64,000 nucleotides of DNA from Microcebus murinus (Eukaryota; Chordata; Mammalia; Primates; Cheirogaleidae): the NCBI RefSeq assembly GCF_040939455.1, contig NC_134110.1, positions 1,868,001 through 1,932,000 of the forward strand. Direction: 5' to 3'. The position numbers were made by a program, and so were the translations under genes. Under the pieces are notes generated by a model. The model worked only from the letters and a program-made list of their open reading frames with translations, ran no database searches and had not been told where the DNA came from. Below, one piece after another: positions 11,707 through 21,639 of this stretch. Positions within the stretch are counted from its first letter, which is position 1, and each line of letters starts with the position of its first letter.

Positions 11707-12029
11707 ATGGTCATGTGCCTCACGATGACTGCTAACCGCGGTCAACAACAGACCGCGTATATGATGGTGGTCCCATGAGACTATGATTCCGTATTTTCAC
11801 TGTACCTTTTCTAGATGTCTACATGCACAAACACTCGCCACTGTGCTACAGGTGCCCGCAGTGTCAGCACAGCAACACGCAGTGACAGCCGCCGAGGGGC
11901 ACAGGCTGTGCCGTCCACCCTCGGCGCAGTAGGCTACACCGTCTAGCTTTGCGTCAGTCCAGGCCACGGGGTTAAATCACCTGACAAAGCCTTCTCAGAG
12001 CACGCCCCCATCGTTAAGCGACATGTGAT
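11707..12029 (+). mobile_element. MER2-type Tigger DNA transposon inside L1 copy A
   Basis: It starts 'tggtcatgtgcctcacgatgactgctaaccgcggtcaacaacagaccgcgtatatgatggtggtcccatgaga' in MER2 order and ends 'ccccatcgttaagcgacatgtga', matching the MER2 terminal repeats (cagtcatgtgccgcataacgacg ... ccgtcgttaagcgacgcatgact). The flanking L1 text supports a TA target site. The element is about 320 bp, non-autonomous, with no transposase frame. Confidence 0.85.
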
Positions 12030-12307
12030 GGATGGATGGATGGAGAGATGAATGGAGGAGCACAAACTTTCAGTGCGGAATTCCAGGTAATTTATGCAGT
12101 TACTTTGTCCTCAAAGAGGTGGACAATAACTCCCCCATTCCTTAAATGTGGGCTGCACAAAATTACTTCCTTCCAAAAAGCAGAGTATAAAAACTGACGG
12201 GGGGTGGGGAGGGAATAACTTTACAGTAGAGAAATCTCACAAGCACGACCTCAGCCAAGTGATCAAAATTAACATCAGCAGTGGCGAGTCGTGCTGGCAG
12301 CACGCGC

Positions 12308-12903
12308 TGTCGGGACTCAGAAAACAGCGTCCCCAAATGAAGGCCTCAGAAGCAAGAGTTCTTCTCTGACCTTCCCCTGTCCCTGTCTCTCAGTCCTGTT
12401 GTCGCCTGAGCTGGCCATAAAATCTAGAATCCCTCTTCCCCAAAGCAGGCCATAGAGAGCACAACCCCTTCTCCCAAAGCCAGCCACAAAACCCCAAAAT
12501 ACGACTCTGATTTTCCCTTCACCTTTCTGTGTAAACCTGGCCATAAAGAAGTTATCTGACCCACCTTGTTTGACTGTGGGTCATGGACCCCCATTCCAGA
12601 GAGGCCCTGCCCACACCCAGAAGGAAGGACGCTGCTCAGAGAGGCCACGGAGACTCTAGACAGGCCCTGCTGGGTTCCCCACTCGGTCTACGAGCATGGG
12701 ATCAAACCCTTCTTGTCCAATTTTATTTCTACACAGCTGTTCAGACGTCAATGAGGCGAAGCATAAAAACGGACAATTTCCCCTGGGTCTTTGGGTCTTT
12801 GTTCTGAAGACCCCCGTGTGCACATCAATAATAACAGGTTTATCTGCTCAGTGATTTTCAGCAGCTCTTCGGGGGGCAAAGGGGAGCCTTCCCTTGGCCC
12901 CCA
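12308..12903 (+). mobile_element. Solo ERV LTR inside L1 copy A
   Basis: The tract begins TGTCGGG and ends CCCCCA, and interrupts L1 text that can be followed on both sides by comparison with copy B. The left flank GCGC and right flank GCTC would be a one-mismatch 4-bp target duplication. Inside are LTR-like phrases: 'aaatgaaggcctcagaagcaagagttcttctctgacc', 'tgtttgactgtgggtcatggacccccattcc', 'ggtctttgggtctttgttctgaagac'. About 596 bp, no internal retroviral genes. I do not assign a subfamily. Confidence 0.75.
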
Positions 12904-13362
12904 GCTCCCCTGGCGTGATGGCCACGACCCTCGGCTTCTGCAGCCCTCCGCCCCAGACTCGTAACCCACGTCCCATCACAAGAAACAGGCTGGGCAGATG
13001 CCACTGGAGGGCCATCCTGCCATGCACCAGACCAGCGCTCCTCGGAGCTGGCAGGGTCATCAGAACAAGGAACAGGTGAGAAACTGTCACAGCCAAGAGG
13101 ACTCTAAAGAGAAATGATGCGGGATCCTCAAGCAGGAAAAAGGACGTTAGGCAAAAGCTAAGGAAATCTGAATAAAGTAAGGCTTTAATTAATAACGTGT
13201 CAATATTGGTTCATTAGTCGTGACAAATGTGCCATACTAACGTAAAATATTAATAGGAGGAAAAACTGGGTGTGAAGGGTTTATAAGAAGTCTTTGTATT
13301 ATCTTCACATTTTTTCCGTAATCTGAAACTATTTTAAAATAAAAGGTTATTTTAAAAATACA

Positions 13363-13396
13363 GTAATGTTAAGTGCAGCAAAAAAAAAAAAAAAAT
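13363..13396 (+). repeat. A-rich tail sequence
   Basis: A run of about 16 A follows 'aatgttaagtgcagc' just after the L1 copy A 3' end. It may be the tail of a small decayed retroposon. Confidence 0.5.
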
Positions 13397-13654
13397 CCCA
13401 ATAAACAAATGAAAAATAATTAAGCTGCCTTTTCAGATACCGTCTCCCCTCTTTGTTTCTCTGGTATTTATTTTGTACAAAGTACATGTTCACCCTAATG
13501 ACACAGAATAAGTCATAACGGCAAAAGCCCGCGTTCACTGGGTGGCTCCCGCGTGCCACTGACGTCTTTGAACCGTGCGAGCGTAGCTCTGATACGACCC
13601 AGATGATCAAGACACTAACGAGGCAACCAGGGAGGGCCACCTGGGTTCACCTGT

Positions 13655-13930
13655 ACCTGGCTGCCCTCTTCTTCCTGGACACACGGGAACATTGTACTTC
13701 CCAGCACCTTCACAGTCCGACCAGATCCTGTGACCAGTTTCAACGACATGTTAGCCCAAGGAAATGTGTCCTGCACAGGCTGAGACAGTCAAGAGCTGGT
13801 CTTGTCCCTCTTGGAAGTAGCCATGGGGGTTGTGGGTTGAAAGGGCGGGACCACAGGACAGAAGTGAGCTGGGTTTCTCGTCGCTGCCTGGAGGAGAGCT
13901 TCCCGGGGCATCCCTGGACTCGGCACGAGC
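13655..13930 (+). mobile_element. Old mammalian interspersed repeat (LTR-like), sense
   Basis: Phrases such as 'cttcttcctggacacacgggaacattgtacttcccagcacc', 'gaccagatcctgtgaccagttt' and 'ggcgggaccacaggacagaagtgagctgggtttctcgtcgctgcctggaggagagc' follow the order of a common old mammalian repeat (ttcctggacacacta...tttcccagcc; cacaagatggaaggagcctgggtccctgaat). I cannot name the family with certainty. Confidence 0.5.
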
Positions 13931-15309
13931 CAGACGCCAGCCTTGGCGGTGCCGAGCTCAGCCGAGCTCAGTGCTGTCTCCCGCAGGCCGGGGCGATGGC
14001 GCATGATGCATGCGGTGTCACGATGACGCATTTACTCGGCCTTCGCTGCTATGATTGATGGCCCATCTCGGTTTTGTGATAAAAATCTCTTGAAGAACAC
14101 CGGCCCCGAGGAATGACAGTCCCTGAGAGGATGACAGCCTTGTTTGGCTCCTTTTCCTACGTCCTAAGTGAAGCAGAACTTTCTGGTTTTGTCTAATCCC
14201 AGTGGCCCCCCGAACCTTTCCGTGTACTCTCGCCTTTCCTGGCCTCTGTTCTTTCCTGCTGCCTAACGAGCTTTCTATAAACTGTATGGAAGATGAAGCA
14301 GATGTGATTACCCCGTCTGCCGGCCCGGAAGCGGATAGATGGGTGGGCGTCTGGCCAAGTGTCTCCCACGCTAGCCTGCGGTGTCTGCTTGCCCAGAGCG
14401 GAGAGAAACAGGCGGTGCAGCACAGCGCTGACTCATTTCGGTGAGATCATTCGCTCCCGGAAACAGGGATCATGAGAAGCCCCCTTCAGATGAACATAAC
14501 GAGCCAACACAAACCAAGCCTCTGTTGGAACAGAGCTCTTACAAAGCCATGTCAGAATTCCGACTGCCCGGCGAACATCCCTGGGATATTCAGGCCACAT
14601 TTTCCATGAACACCTCCTTCATCTCTGCGTCACAGGAGACTTGTCCAGCCCGGGCATATCGAGAGGGCTGTCACAGGGCTGCGTCAGGGATTTGCGTGCA
14701 GGAGCATCAAAGATTACGTGGTTCGCAACAGAGCGCCGGCCCGTGGCAACGAGGTCTCCCAGGTGCGCCCTCGTCCTGTAGCTTGTAGTTCTAGGGCAGT
14801 TGTCATCAAGGGCAACTCAGCAAACTCCTGTCCCCGGCTTTTGTCTGGTAAGATGAGGACAGTGGCCACGCCCTTCTGACCTAGCCCGGGTCAGCGTGCA
14901 GGTGGAGAAAGGTTCTGCCTACCGCCTTCAGCTCGACGCCATAGGAACAGAACAAAGAGCTCCCCCATCTGGGCTGAGTAGACGCACAGGCGTGTTTCCA
15001 TGTGAGCCTGAAAGGAGAAGCGGGGGACCCAGAACGGGGAGGTACAGCCCAGGGGGCCACGTAGGGACACAGAAGGTGACAGCTTTTGGAAGAGCCCAAG
15101 GATCCCCATCCCTGGAGCCAGAGGACAGATTCTCCTCCACTGTCCTCTCCCACTTCCGGACTTCACCTGTATCAGCACCCTTTCCCCGTCCTGGCTCTGG
15201 ACCCTCTGTAGGTCCCACTCTCTGACGTTGTGATGCACACTTACCCTTATAGCCGTGATATATTTGAAAACGGGCACCTCCCACAGCCAACTCTGGTCCC
15301 CATCCTTGT
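13931..15309. other. Unique GC-rich intergenic sequence
   Basis: No repeat is identified. A tandem 'gccgagctca' pair occurs at about 13960-13980. Minus-strand frames at 14881-15826 (up to 311 codons) extend into the LTR that follows and show no family resemblance, so I read them as chance frames. Confidence 0.45.
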
Positions 15310-16055
15310 TATTCTGACCGATGTGTAGTGTCACTTCCTGGGAGGTGGCATCTAAACCTTTGGAATTTCCCTGAGGACTGTCTTTGTTATTCGTGGTGAG
15401 CACCTGGGACCACACTGGACAGTGTGTGCTAAAGGGATGACTCAGGCCGGGGGCTGGCCCTGCCAGAAAGACCCAGCCTGTGATTAGAGAGTGGGGCTTT
15501 GAGCCTGGCGATATCGGCTCCATCTCCAGGGAGCAGCCGGGGACGGAGGTTGAATTCAACCACATGACCATGATCCCATCAGTCACGCCCGAGTCGAGAA
15601 ACTCCAGTAAAAACTCGGGACGCCAGAGCTCAGTTGAGCTTCCCTGGTTGGTAATGTTCTGCATAATGCCACCTATTGATATGCCAGGAGGGTGATATTT
15701 CCTGACTCCAGGGGGATACGACAACAGGAAATTTGTTTTGGAGACTCCCAACCCCATCCTGTCTGTGTCTTGCTCCCTTCGCCTGGCTCTGTTGTATCCT
15801 ATTGCTATAGTAAGACTGCAACTCACAGCACTTTCTTGAGTTCTGTGAGTCCTTCTTGTGAATTCTTGAACCTCAGGGGGTCATTGGAGCCCCCAAATTT
15901 GTAGCTGGCTGTCAGAAGAAAGAGGGGCCTGTGAACCCCTGAACGTGTGGCTGGTGTCTGTGGTTTGCATAGCCTTGTGGAGGACCGTGCCTTAGCTTAT
16001 AAAGTTGAGCCCACCTCCGGTAGTTGGTGTCTGAAGTCACTGGAACTGGGCATAC
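15310..16055 (+). mobile_element. ERV LTR (class III or related), sense
   Basis: The following phrases occur in the order seen in an old mammalian ERV LTR: 'tttggaatttccctgaggactgtctttgttattcgtggtgagc', 'ggatgactcaggc', 'aagacccagcctgtgattagagag', 'caaccacatgaccatgatcccatcagtcacgcc', 'agagctcagttgagcttccctggttgg', 'ttgtatcctattgctatagtaa', 'tgagttctgtgagtccttcttgtgaattcttgaacctc', 'ccccaaatttgtagctgg' and 'gtggctggtgtctg'. The 311-codon minus-strand frame is antisense to this LTR and is not a gene. I do not name the subfamily. Confidence 0.7.
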
Positions 16056-16899
16056 GTGGGACTCACTGCCATTCGCAGCGGTCCCTCTGCAGCCATCTGC
16101 TCCCAGGCCCCGCTTCTCAGCCCGTACCCCGTGCTGTCCAGGGGCATGTCCAGGAGGTGCTGAGACGGCTTGCTGAAGAGACTGAATGGCGCGGCCACCT
16201 TCATCCCACAAGAAACCACTTGGTTTGAATTTCTCCAAATCCAGTCTTGACTCCTGAATCAGTCTGGCCCTGCTTTGGGCTTATCCGCTTCACCTGGCCC
16301 TGCCCTAGCCAGGCAATCCAGGCTCCTGTCTGCCTGGAGACACACCGCACCTGTTAGTCCTCTCGCTCCCTCCAGCGAGATCTCACGCTGGAGCACACAG
16401 GACACCCGGAAGCTGCTCCTCACTGCCAGTCCCGTCCGCGTGGGAGTACGGGCTGCTCCAATTCCTCAGCGCAGTAGAGTCTGAGGCCCCACAGACGGAT
16501 GTTTCTCTAACACTCTGATTCTAGTAGCAACGACTTGAAGAACATCTTGGGTCAACCGGAAAGACTTCTTCAGAGCTTCTTCTCAGCGCAACTGTAACGC
16601 TTTCATAATGCTCTCTAGCAGAGTTTAGCCTGCAAACAAATTTGCCTCATTGCGTAAGAAGGTAGCCAGGCTCTCTGCACCTGCCTTCCGCCGGCAAAGG
16701 TCCTGGCTGTGCTTTCGCTTCTCTGTGATATGGGGGGAAGCCAAGTAGTAAGCAGAGGCTCCGAGTATTCCCAGGGATTGGTCAGATGCAGGGCTCCGCC
16801 CCGGCGTCTTTCAGCTGTTCAGTAAATTGCACATTGTCGTGCAAATCAAGGGTGACTCTCAGAGTCCTGGTGATGCTCTAAGTGCTTTTCACCCTATTT
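16056..16899. other. Unique intergenic sequence
   Basis: No recognised repeat, gene or regulatory site. The opening 100-200 bases could be further LTR or ERV sequence, too diverged for me to align. Confidence 0.45.
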
Positions 16900-17190
16900 C
16901 TGGCCTATATTTCACCTGTCCACATTCAGGGTCTAGTCCAAATGTGATGTTTTCCCCATGAATCTCCCAGGCCTCTGGTTGGATGTGACATCCACCTCCT
17001 CCCTGCTGGTAGGAAGAGCAGTGCACTTCCCTTACAGAAATCATCTCATTTGCTTCTCCTCCTCCTCCCTGTAGCTCAGAGCTCCTTGAAGACAGAGACC
17101 ATGTCTGATTCGTCCAAATACCCCAAGCACCCAGCTCAGCGTTCAGTGGTAGCTACAGATGGATGCTAGTTGTTTAAATTGAGTTTTCTC
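16900..17190 (+). mobile_element. L2 LINE 3' end, sense
   Basis: The end has the L2 signature 'ctgtagctcagagctccttgaagacagagaccatgtctgattcgtcc...ccaagcacccagctcagcgttcagtggtagct', matching 'gtaagctccttgagggcagggaccatgtctg...agcgcctagcacagtgcctggcacatag'. The upstream part is diverged. Confidence 0.75.
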
Positions 17191-17389
17191 CTTCTCTCAT
17201 GAGGATAGCAAGGCTTAGCCCAATGTAGGTAGCACTATGGAATGATTTTAAGTAAGTTCTCTGCATGGTATATTACATAACAATGGGAGGAGATGGAAGG
17301 CAAGAGAAGACAAAAACAAAACATTCACATTAAAAAATGTGTTCACAGAATGCAAGATAAATAACATATCAGAGAAGACACGAAACAAA

Positions 17390-17548
17390 AGTGATGCTCT
17401 TGTGAATAACGCCAGAATGGGAATTAGGAAACAGGGTTCTAGGTTTGATTCCTTTGAGAACTAATCCCGTGACCTCTCTGGAACTCAGGTTTTCTATCCT
17501 GTACATGAGGTCAGAGGCAGGACTGGAAAGTAATTGAGGTATTTCATT
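17390..17548 (+). mobile_element. MIR SINE fragment, sense
   Basis: 'gggaattaggaaacagggttctaggtttgattcctttgagaactaatcccgtgacctctctggaactcaggttttctatcctgtacatgagg' follows the MIR core order (ggttctagtcccagctctgcc ... gtgaccttgggcaagtcacttcacctctctgggcctcagtttcc). It is cut by the antisense L1 that starts at about 17556. Confidence 0.75.
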
Positions 17549-17555
17549 CTGAAAT

Positions 17556-17849
17556 ATTTTTTTTATTTCTGCATATTCTGGGGGTACAAATGTTTAGGTT
17601 ACATATGTTGCCCTTGCTACCCCTCCATCTCGAGTCAGAGCGTCAGGCGTGTCCATCCCCCAGATGGTGTGCATCTCACTCATTATGTATGTGTGTGCCC
17701 ATCCGCCCTCCCACCCGCCCCACACCCGATAAATGTTATCCCTATGTGTCCACTTAGGTGCTGATCAGTTAAGACCAGTTTGCTGGTGAGTGCATGTGGT
17801 GCTTGTTTTTCCATCCTTGGGATACTTCCCTTAGTAGAATGGGCTCCGG
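17556..17849 (-). mobile_element. Lineage-specific L1 3' end, antisense, 5'-truncated
   Basis: A T run followed by 'gcatattctgggggtacaaatgtttaggttacatatgttgcccttgc', 'cagagcgtcaggcgtgtccatcccccagatggtgtgca', 'tgtccacttaggtgctgatcagttaagaccagtttgctggtgagt' and 'gatacttcccttagtagaatgggctcc' is the reverse complement of the L1 3' end seen at 59700-59990. CTGAAAT at 17549-17555 and 17850-17856 is a plausible short target duplication. A typical 5'-truncated, L1-mediated insertion. Confidence 0.85.
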
Positions 17850-17856
17850 CTGAAAT

Positions 17857-18169
17857 TCTAAGTGCAGAAATTCCAGGAGCTGGCGTGCCTTCCAAGACTA
17901 GGATAACGTCTCCATCTCGTGGCTAAACTCGGTTCTGCAGTCACTGTTAATATCTACTACGAGCATCCAGGACTAAAAGCCAACTCGGAGGAACAGCTCA
18001 GAAATCAATGATTTCTGTGAGGAACAGAAACACACCTTCTTAACTGAAATGTGGCAGGACATGTTCCATTCACAGCCATCCGGAAGGTGACGCCAGCTTG
18101 CACAGTGCACCGTGCAAGACACTGATTCATCCCACGACTCCAGAGAGGGCCTTTTCTGACCTTTTCCAG
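17857..18169. other. Unique sequence
   Basis: Nothing recognisable on either strand. Confidence 0.45.
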
Positions 18170-18465
18170 CCTTGAGAGCCACACGCCTGCCGTTCCCTGC
18201 CCTGTGGCCCCTTCCTCCACCTCCAAAGGCAGCAGCGAGGCCTCTTCCTTCAAACCCCACCTGGACTTGCTCTTCGGTGTCAAGTCTCCCTCTGCCTCCC
18301 TCCTAAGGAAGCCTTGATAATCCAGGATAATCTCCCCATCTCAAAATCTTTAATGTAATTACACCTGCGAGGTCACTTTGCCATACAAGGCCACATTCAC
18401 AGGTTCCAGGGATTAATTAGGACCTGGACATCTTTGGAGGGTATTACTCGGTCTGCCACTGCTCC
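18170..18465 (-). mobile_element. MaLR LTR (MLT1-type), antisense
   Basis: The clear part is 'taatccaggataatctccccatctcaaaatctttaatgtaattacacctgcgaggtcactttgcc' and 'aggccacattcacaggttccagggattaattaggacctggacatctttggagggtattactcggtctgccac', the antisense MLT1 text ending in the LTR 5' end. The proximal part from about 18170 is more diverged. Confidence 0.8.
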
Positions 18466-18829
18466 CAGCGAAGGGGGCTGGGGACAGTGTGGCCGGGAGC
18501 ACAGGGGTCTGTCCAGTGTCCCTTCCACCACGGCCATCGTTGCACGGCTGCTGTGAGAAGTGACGGAGACTGGCCTTCCTCCAGGTCCAGGGTGGACTCT
18601 GACTGGCGCAAGCCCATCGCTGTGACCAGCCACCTGACTGCAGTGACCTGCTCAGGAATGGGCACTTGAACTCACTCAGACCTGCTCAGGAGCCCCTACC
18701 CCTAATCCCTAACCCCATGGCTGCCGAAGGTAAAATTTTCTTTGTGTTAACTATCCTGGGGAGTAGCAAAAGGGAGGCCAAGGGATTGCAGTCTTTTTTT
18801 TGTTTATAAACCTTGTGATACTATTTGCC
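18466..18829. other. Unique sequence between MaLR LTR and Alu
   Basis: No recognised repeat or gene. The last bases before 18830 carry the left target duplication of the Alu. Confidence 0.45.
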
Positions 18830-19096
18830 TTTTTTTTTTTTTTTTTAGACAGGGTCTTGCTCTATTGCAACATGATCACAGCTCACGGCAACCTCAAACT
18901 CGTGGGCTCAAGCGATCCCCCTGCCTCAGCCTCCCAAGTAGCTGGGACTATAGGCACTCACCACGCCCGGCTAATTTTTCTTTTTCTTTTTTCTTTTTGG
19001 TACAGCTGGTCTTGCTATGTTGCCCAGGCTGGTCTTGAACTCCTGGCCTCAAATGATCCTCCTGCCTTTGCCTCCCAAAAGGATTACAGGTGTGAG
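18830..19096 (-). mobile_element. Alu SINE, antisense, older type with short linker
   Basis: It starts with a T run, then 'agacagggtcttgctctattgcaacatgatcacagctcacggcaacctcaaactcgtgggctcaagcgatcc', and ends 'tgcctcccaaaaggattacaggtgtgag'. The right arm has lost part of 'gcccaggctggagtgcagtggc'. The linker is plain T-rich, without the palindromic AT motif seen in the other four copies. TATTTGC (18822-18828) and TATTTGA (19097-19103) are a likely target duplication. Confidence 0.92.
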
Positions 19097-19103
19097 TATT
19101 TGA

Positions 19104-20133
19104 CTTTTTATATTATGTGCATGAATTACTTGGAGATATTTTTTTAAAAAATCAAAGTGGAAAAATAATGTAATATAAAAGACAGAACAAACAAAAGTAA
19201 CGTAATTTCAGAGTATCGACTGTTATTGTTCAGAATATCCTTCATTATTATTTTGTTAACTTTAAATTTAAATTCAATGTGCTTTGTTCAAAGAGTATGC
19301 TGACTACAAGGAGTATTTTTCAAATGGAACATCCTGAGGGCACGATTGTGGGGAAGGGTTGAATGCCCTTGATCCTTTCTGCTCACTGTGGGTGTTTTCT
19401 AGAAGACAGCTCATCTGAGATTAGTTCAGACTTCTTATGCAGCAAACCGCAAACTTCCATAATACCGTATTTCCCATTTGTCTTGGCTTTTCTCGAAGGG
19501 CCCCCTTGCTGGAGAGCCCCTGTCATTATTTGTGGTGTATTCTGTGTGGGCCATTTCCAGAGCTAAGGGTGACGCGAGCTGCTTGCGTGAAGGGCAGCCT
19601 CCTCGTGACAGCACGCGGACGCCGTCTCTGATCGTGCATTTCCGGAAGCTTCCATGACTTCACGGGCTCAGAGCCGGACTCTCTCTGGGGATGGTAGCGG
19701 GCAGCCCGTCATCCGGCCGTGCCCTCGGCTTCCACCTGGATGCTGGGGTGTCGGAGAGAGAATCCTCTGCCGTCATTGCTGTCCTGAGCAGCAACCCTCA
19801 CCCCTCCTGTTTCTCGCTCTCTTGTCCCTCTTGTTCTGGCACTGCCGAGTGACAGATTGTTCCTGGGGAGGACAGCAGTGCCTCCATGTGTCACCTCATT
19901 TCTTTCCAGGCACAGCAGTGGTCCGGGGTAAGGAGCGCTCTCAAGCCTTGTGACAGGCAACGGACAGATCCTTAAAATGGAAAAGGACTTTGAAGGTCAG
20001 GGAGCTCAATGTCACCTCAGGTGAGGAAACGCCTGTCAGAAGCTCTGCCATCTTACATCAGATAAAGGACGTCCAGTTGTGGCTGAATTCCATGAGACCC
20101 GATTTTTCAGACAGAGAGGTCTTGACAATGACC
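19104..20133. other. Unique intergenic sequence
   Basis: AT-rich to about 19320, then mixed. No repeat or gene recognised. Short frames on both strands have no family resemblance. Confidence 0.5.
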
Positions 20134-20275
20134 TGTGGTGGCATTTCTCAGTGTGAGGTCAGTGGGCCACTCGCATCAGAACCACCTGGGGTGTTTGTTT
20201 AGGATCCCGATCCTTGGGCCCTGCCACCTACTGAGTCACACGCTCTGGGGTCAGAGTCCAGGCAAGTGCCTGGAA
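20134..20275 (+). mobile_element. MER5-type hAT-Charlie transposon, sense, partial
   Basis: 'tggcatttctcagtgtgaggtcagtgggcc', 'gcatcagaaccacctggggtgtttg', 'cttgggccctgccacctactgagtcac' and 'gctctggggtcagagtccaggcaa' follow the MER5A/B consensus order. The far terminal repeat is missing or too diverged. Confidence 0.75.
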
Positions 20276-20829
20276 GAGATGGTGTTAACTACACTGAAGC
20301 TTGAGGTTAATTGTACTAACACTAACACCCGCTCGATGCTCAAACCACCTTGGCACCTTTGTGGTGAGCGTTACGGCTTCTCGACAGAAAAAGACGTATA
20401 TACGTACCCGTGCTGCGGCCCCCGGCCTGGGCGTCATCAAGCATTTCATTAGAGGGGTCGATGCCATTGACTTTTTAAATCAAAGTGCCTCCTAGAGTTA
20501 CATTTTTCAAAATGTATACACCTTGTTCATGGTATGTCAAGTGACCCATGCGTGGTTTGGCGTTTTTAGAGATAAATATGACGAAACAATCATATTCGCA
20601 TATGTTTCATAAATGTGAAATGTAATGTTAACTATGATTTTAAAATTCCATTTTTGCAATCTCAGTGATTACATCGTAGCGGGCGGATAGGCGCTCCAAG
20701 AACTGCGCTGGTAAGTTTGTATCAGCTATCAGTCAGCTAACAGGCCCCAAGTTTCCCATGTCATTTGCGTTCTACCAGTTGTGATTTGCATTCTTGCATG
20801 ACTGTGTCAAAACTGATCTATGCTGACAG
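20276..20829. other. Unique sequence
   Basis: No recognised repeat or gene. Mostly AT-rich after 20500. Confidence 0.45.
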
Positions 20830-21040
20830 TAATCAGGGGGTTGGGAGGGCTTGATTGCCAAGAGGCCGACAACCCTGGGAACTTTTTGGGATGAAGGAAT
20901 CATTCTGCATCTTGCTTATGGTGGTGGTTGCATGAAAGCGTACACTTGTCAAAACTCATCAAACTACACTGGTGAAAATGAATGTGTTTTATCGTATGGG
21001 AATGCTGCCTTGATAAAGCTGATTTTAAAACCATAAAATT
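20830..21040 (+). mobile_element. Old L1 (L1M) 3' end, sense
   Basis: 'gggaactttttgggatgaaggaatcattctgcatcttgcttatggtggtggttgcatgaaagcgtacacttgtcaaaactcatcaaactacac' and 'gaatgctgccttgataaagctgattttaaaacc' match the sense L1M 3' end. Confidence 0.8.
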
Positions 21041-21639
21041 ATGGTGATGTATTTATAAGGCCAATTTACAACAAATTATATCAAAAGTGACCCATTGAAG
21101 AATGTAGTGATTAAAAATTTAATGAAAAAAATACTACAATTCAGAAAATTTGACAGACATAGATGTAAGCAATCAACAGGACACCTGTGAAGACAGGGAA
21201 GGTGAATCTGTTTGTGCCAGGAGGATGGAAGACGCAAGAGTGACGATGCCACACTCACAGAGGAGTAAAGAACAACGAACACCCGAGAACTGGACCTCAT
21301 TGGCACCACTGCTCCGTCCATCCACTAGTCCCATTCATTGAGTTCTGCTATGAGGTTTTCCCAAACAGCGCTATGAAATCTTTCAAGGGTTTGTGAAATT
21401 CTCAAAATAAAAGTGTTGCATCTTTTTGGTGAGCCAACTGAGTTTTTCTAGAATAAGCATAGTATTTTTGCATAAAATCGATGTCTTTTAGAGTAAAAAG
21501 TGAAGCTGTAGCAGAATATGATGGAGCGTGGGAGCTGGGTTTCTCCGTGTGTGTGTGGGGGGGGGGGGTCCCAGACCAGCAGGGAGAAGAGGCCAGAATG
21601 ATCCCCGGGTAATTGATGAGCATCAGAGATATCGGAGTG
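21041..21639. other. Unique sequence
   Basis: No recognised repeat, apart from a (TG)n plus G run at about 21550-21570. Confidence 0.45.

Larger units (their letters stand above)
11075..13345 (+). mobile_element. Old L1 (L1M) 3' region, copy A, with two nested insertions
   Basis: The L1 text appears in four blocks: 11075-11706, 12030-12307, about 12904-13345 and the junctions between. It ends with 'gagaaactgtcacagccaagaggac', 'ggacgttaggcaaaagctaaggaaatctgaataaagt', 'tcaatattggttcattagtcgtgacaaatgt' and 'ctattttaaaataaaaggttatt', the classic L1M 3' terminus. A second copy of the same 3'UTR, copy B, is at 21640-22905 in the same orientation, which confirms the alignment across both insertions. 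A (TGGA)n tract at about 12027-12057 lies at the first junction. Confidence 0.85.

Noticed and set aside
14891..15826. 311-codon minus-strand open frame
   Set aside because: More than half lies antisense to an ERV LTR with clear sense landmarks, and the translation has no recognisable domain.
17556..17849. Possibility that this is a unique conserved element
   Set aside because: The reverse-complement match with 59700-59990 shows it is an L1 3' end.
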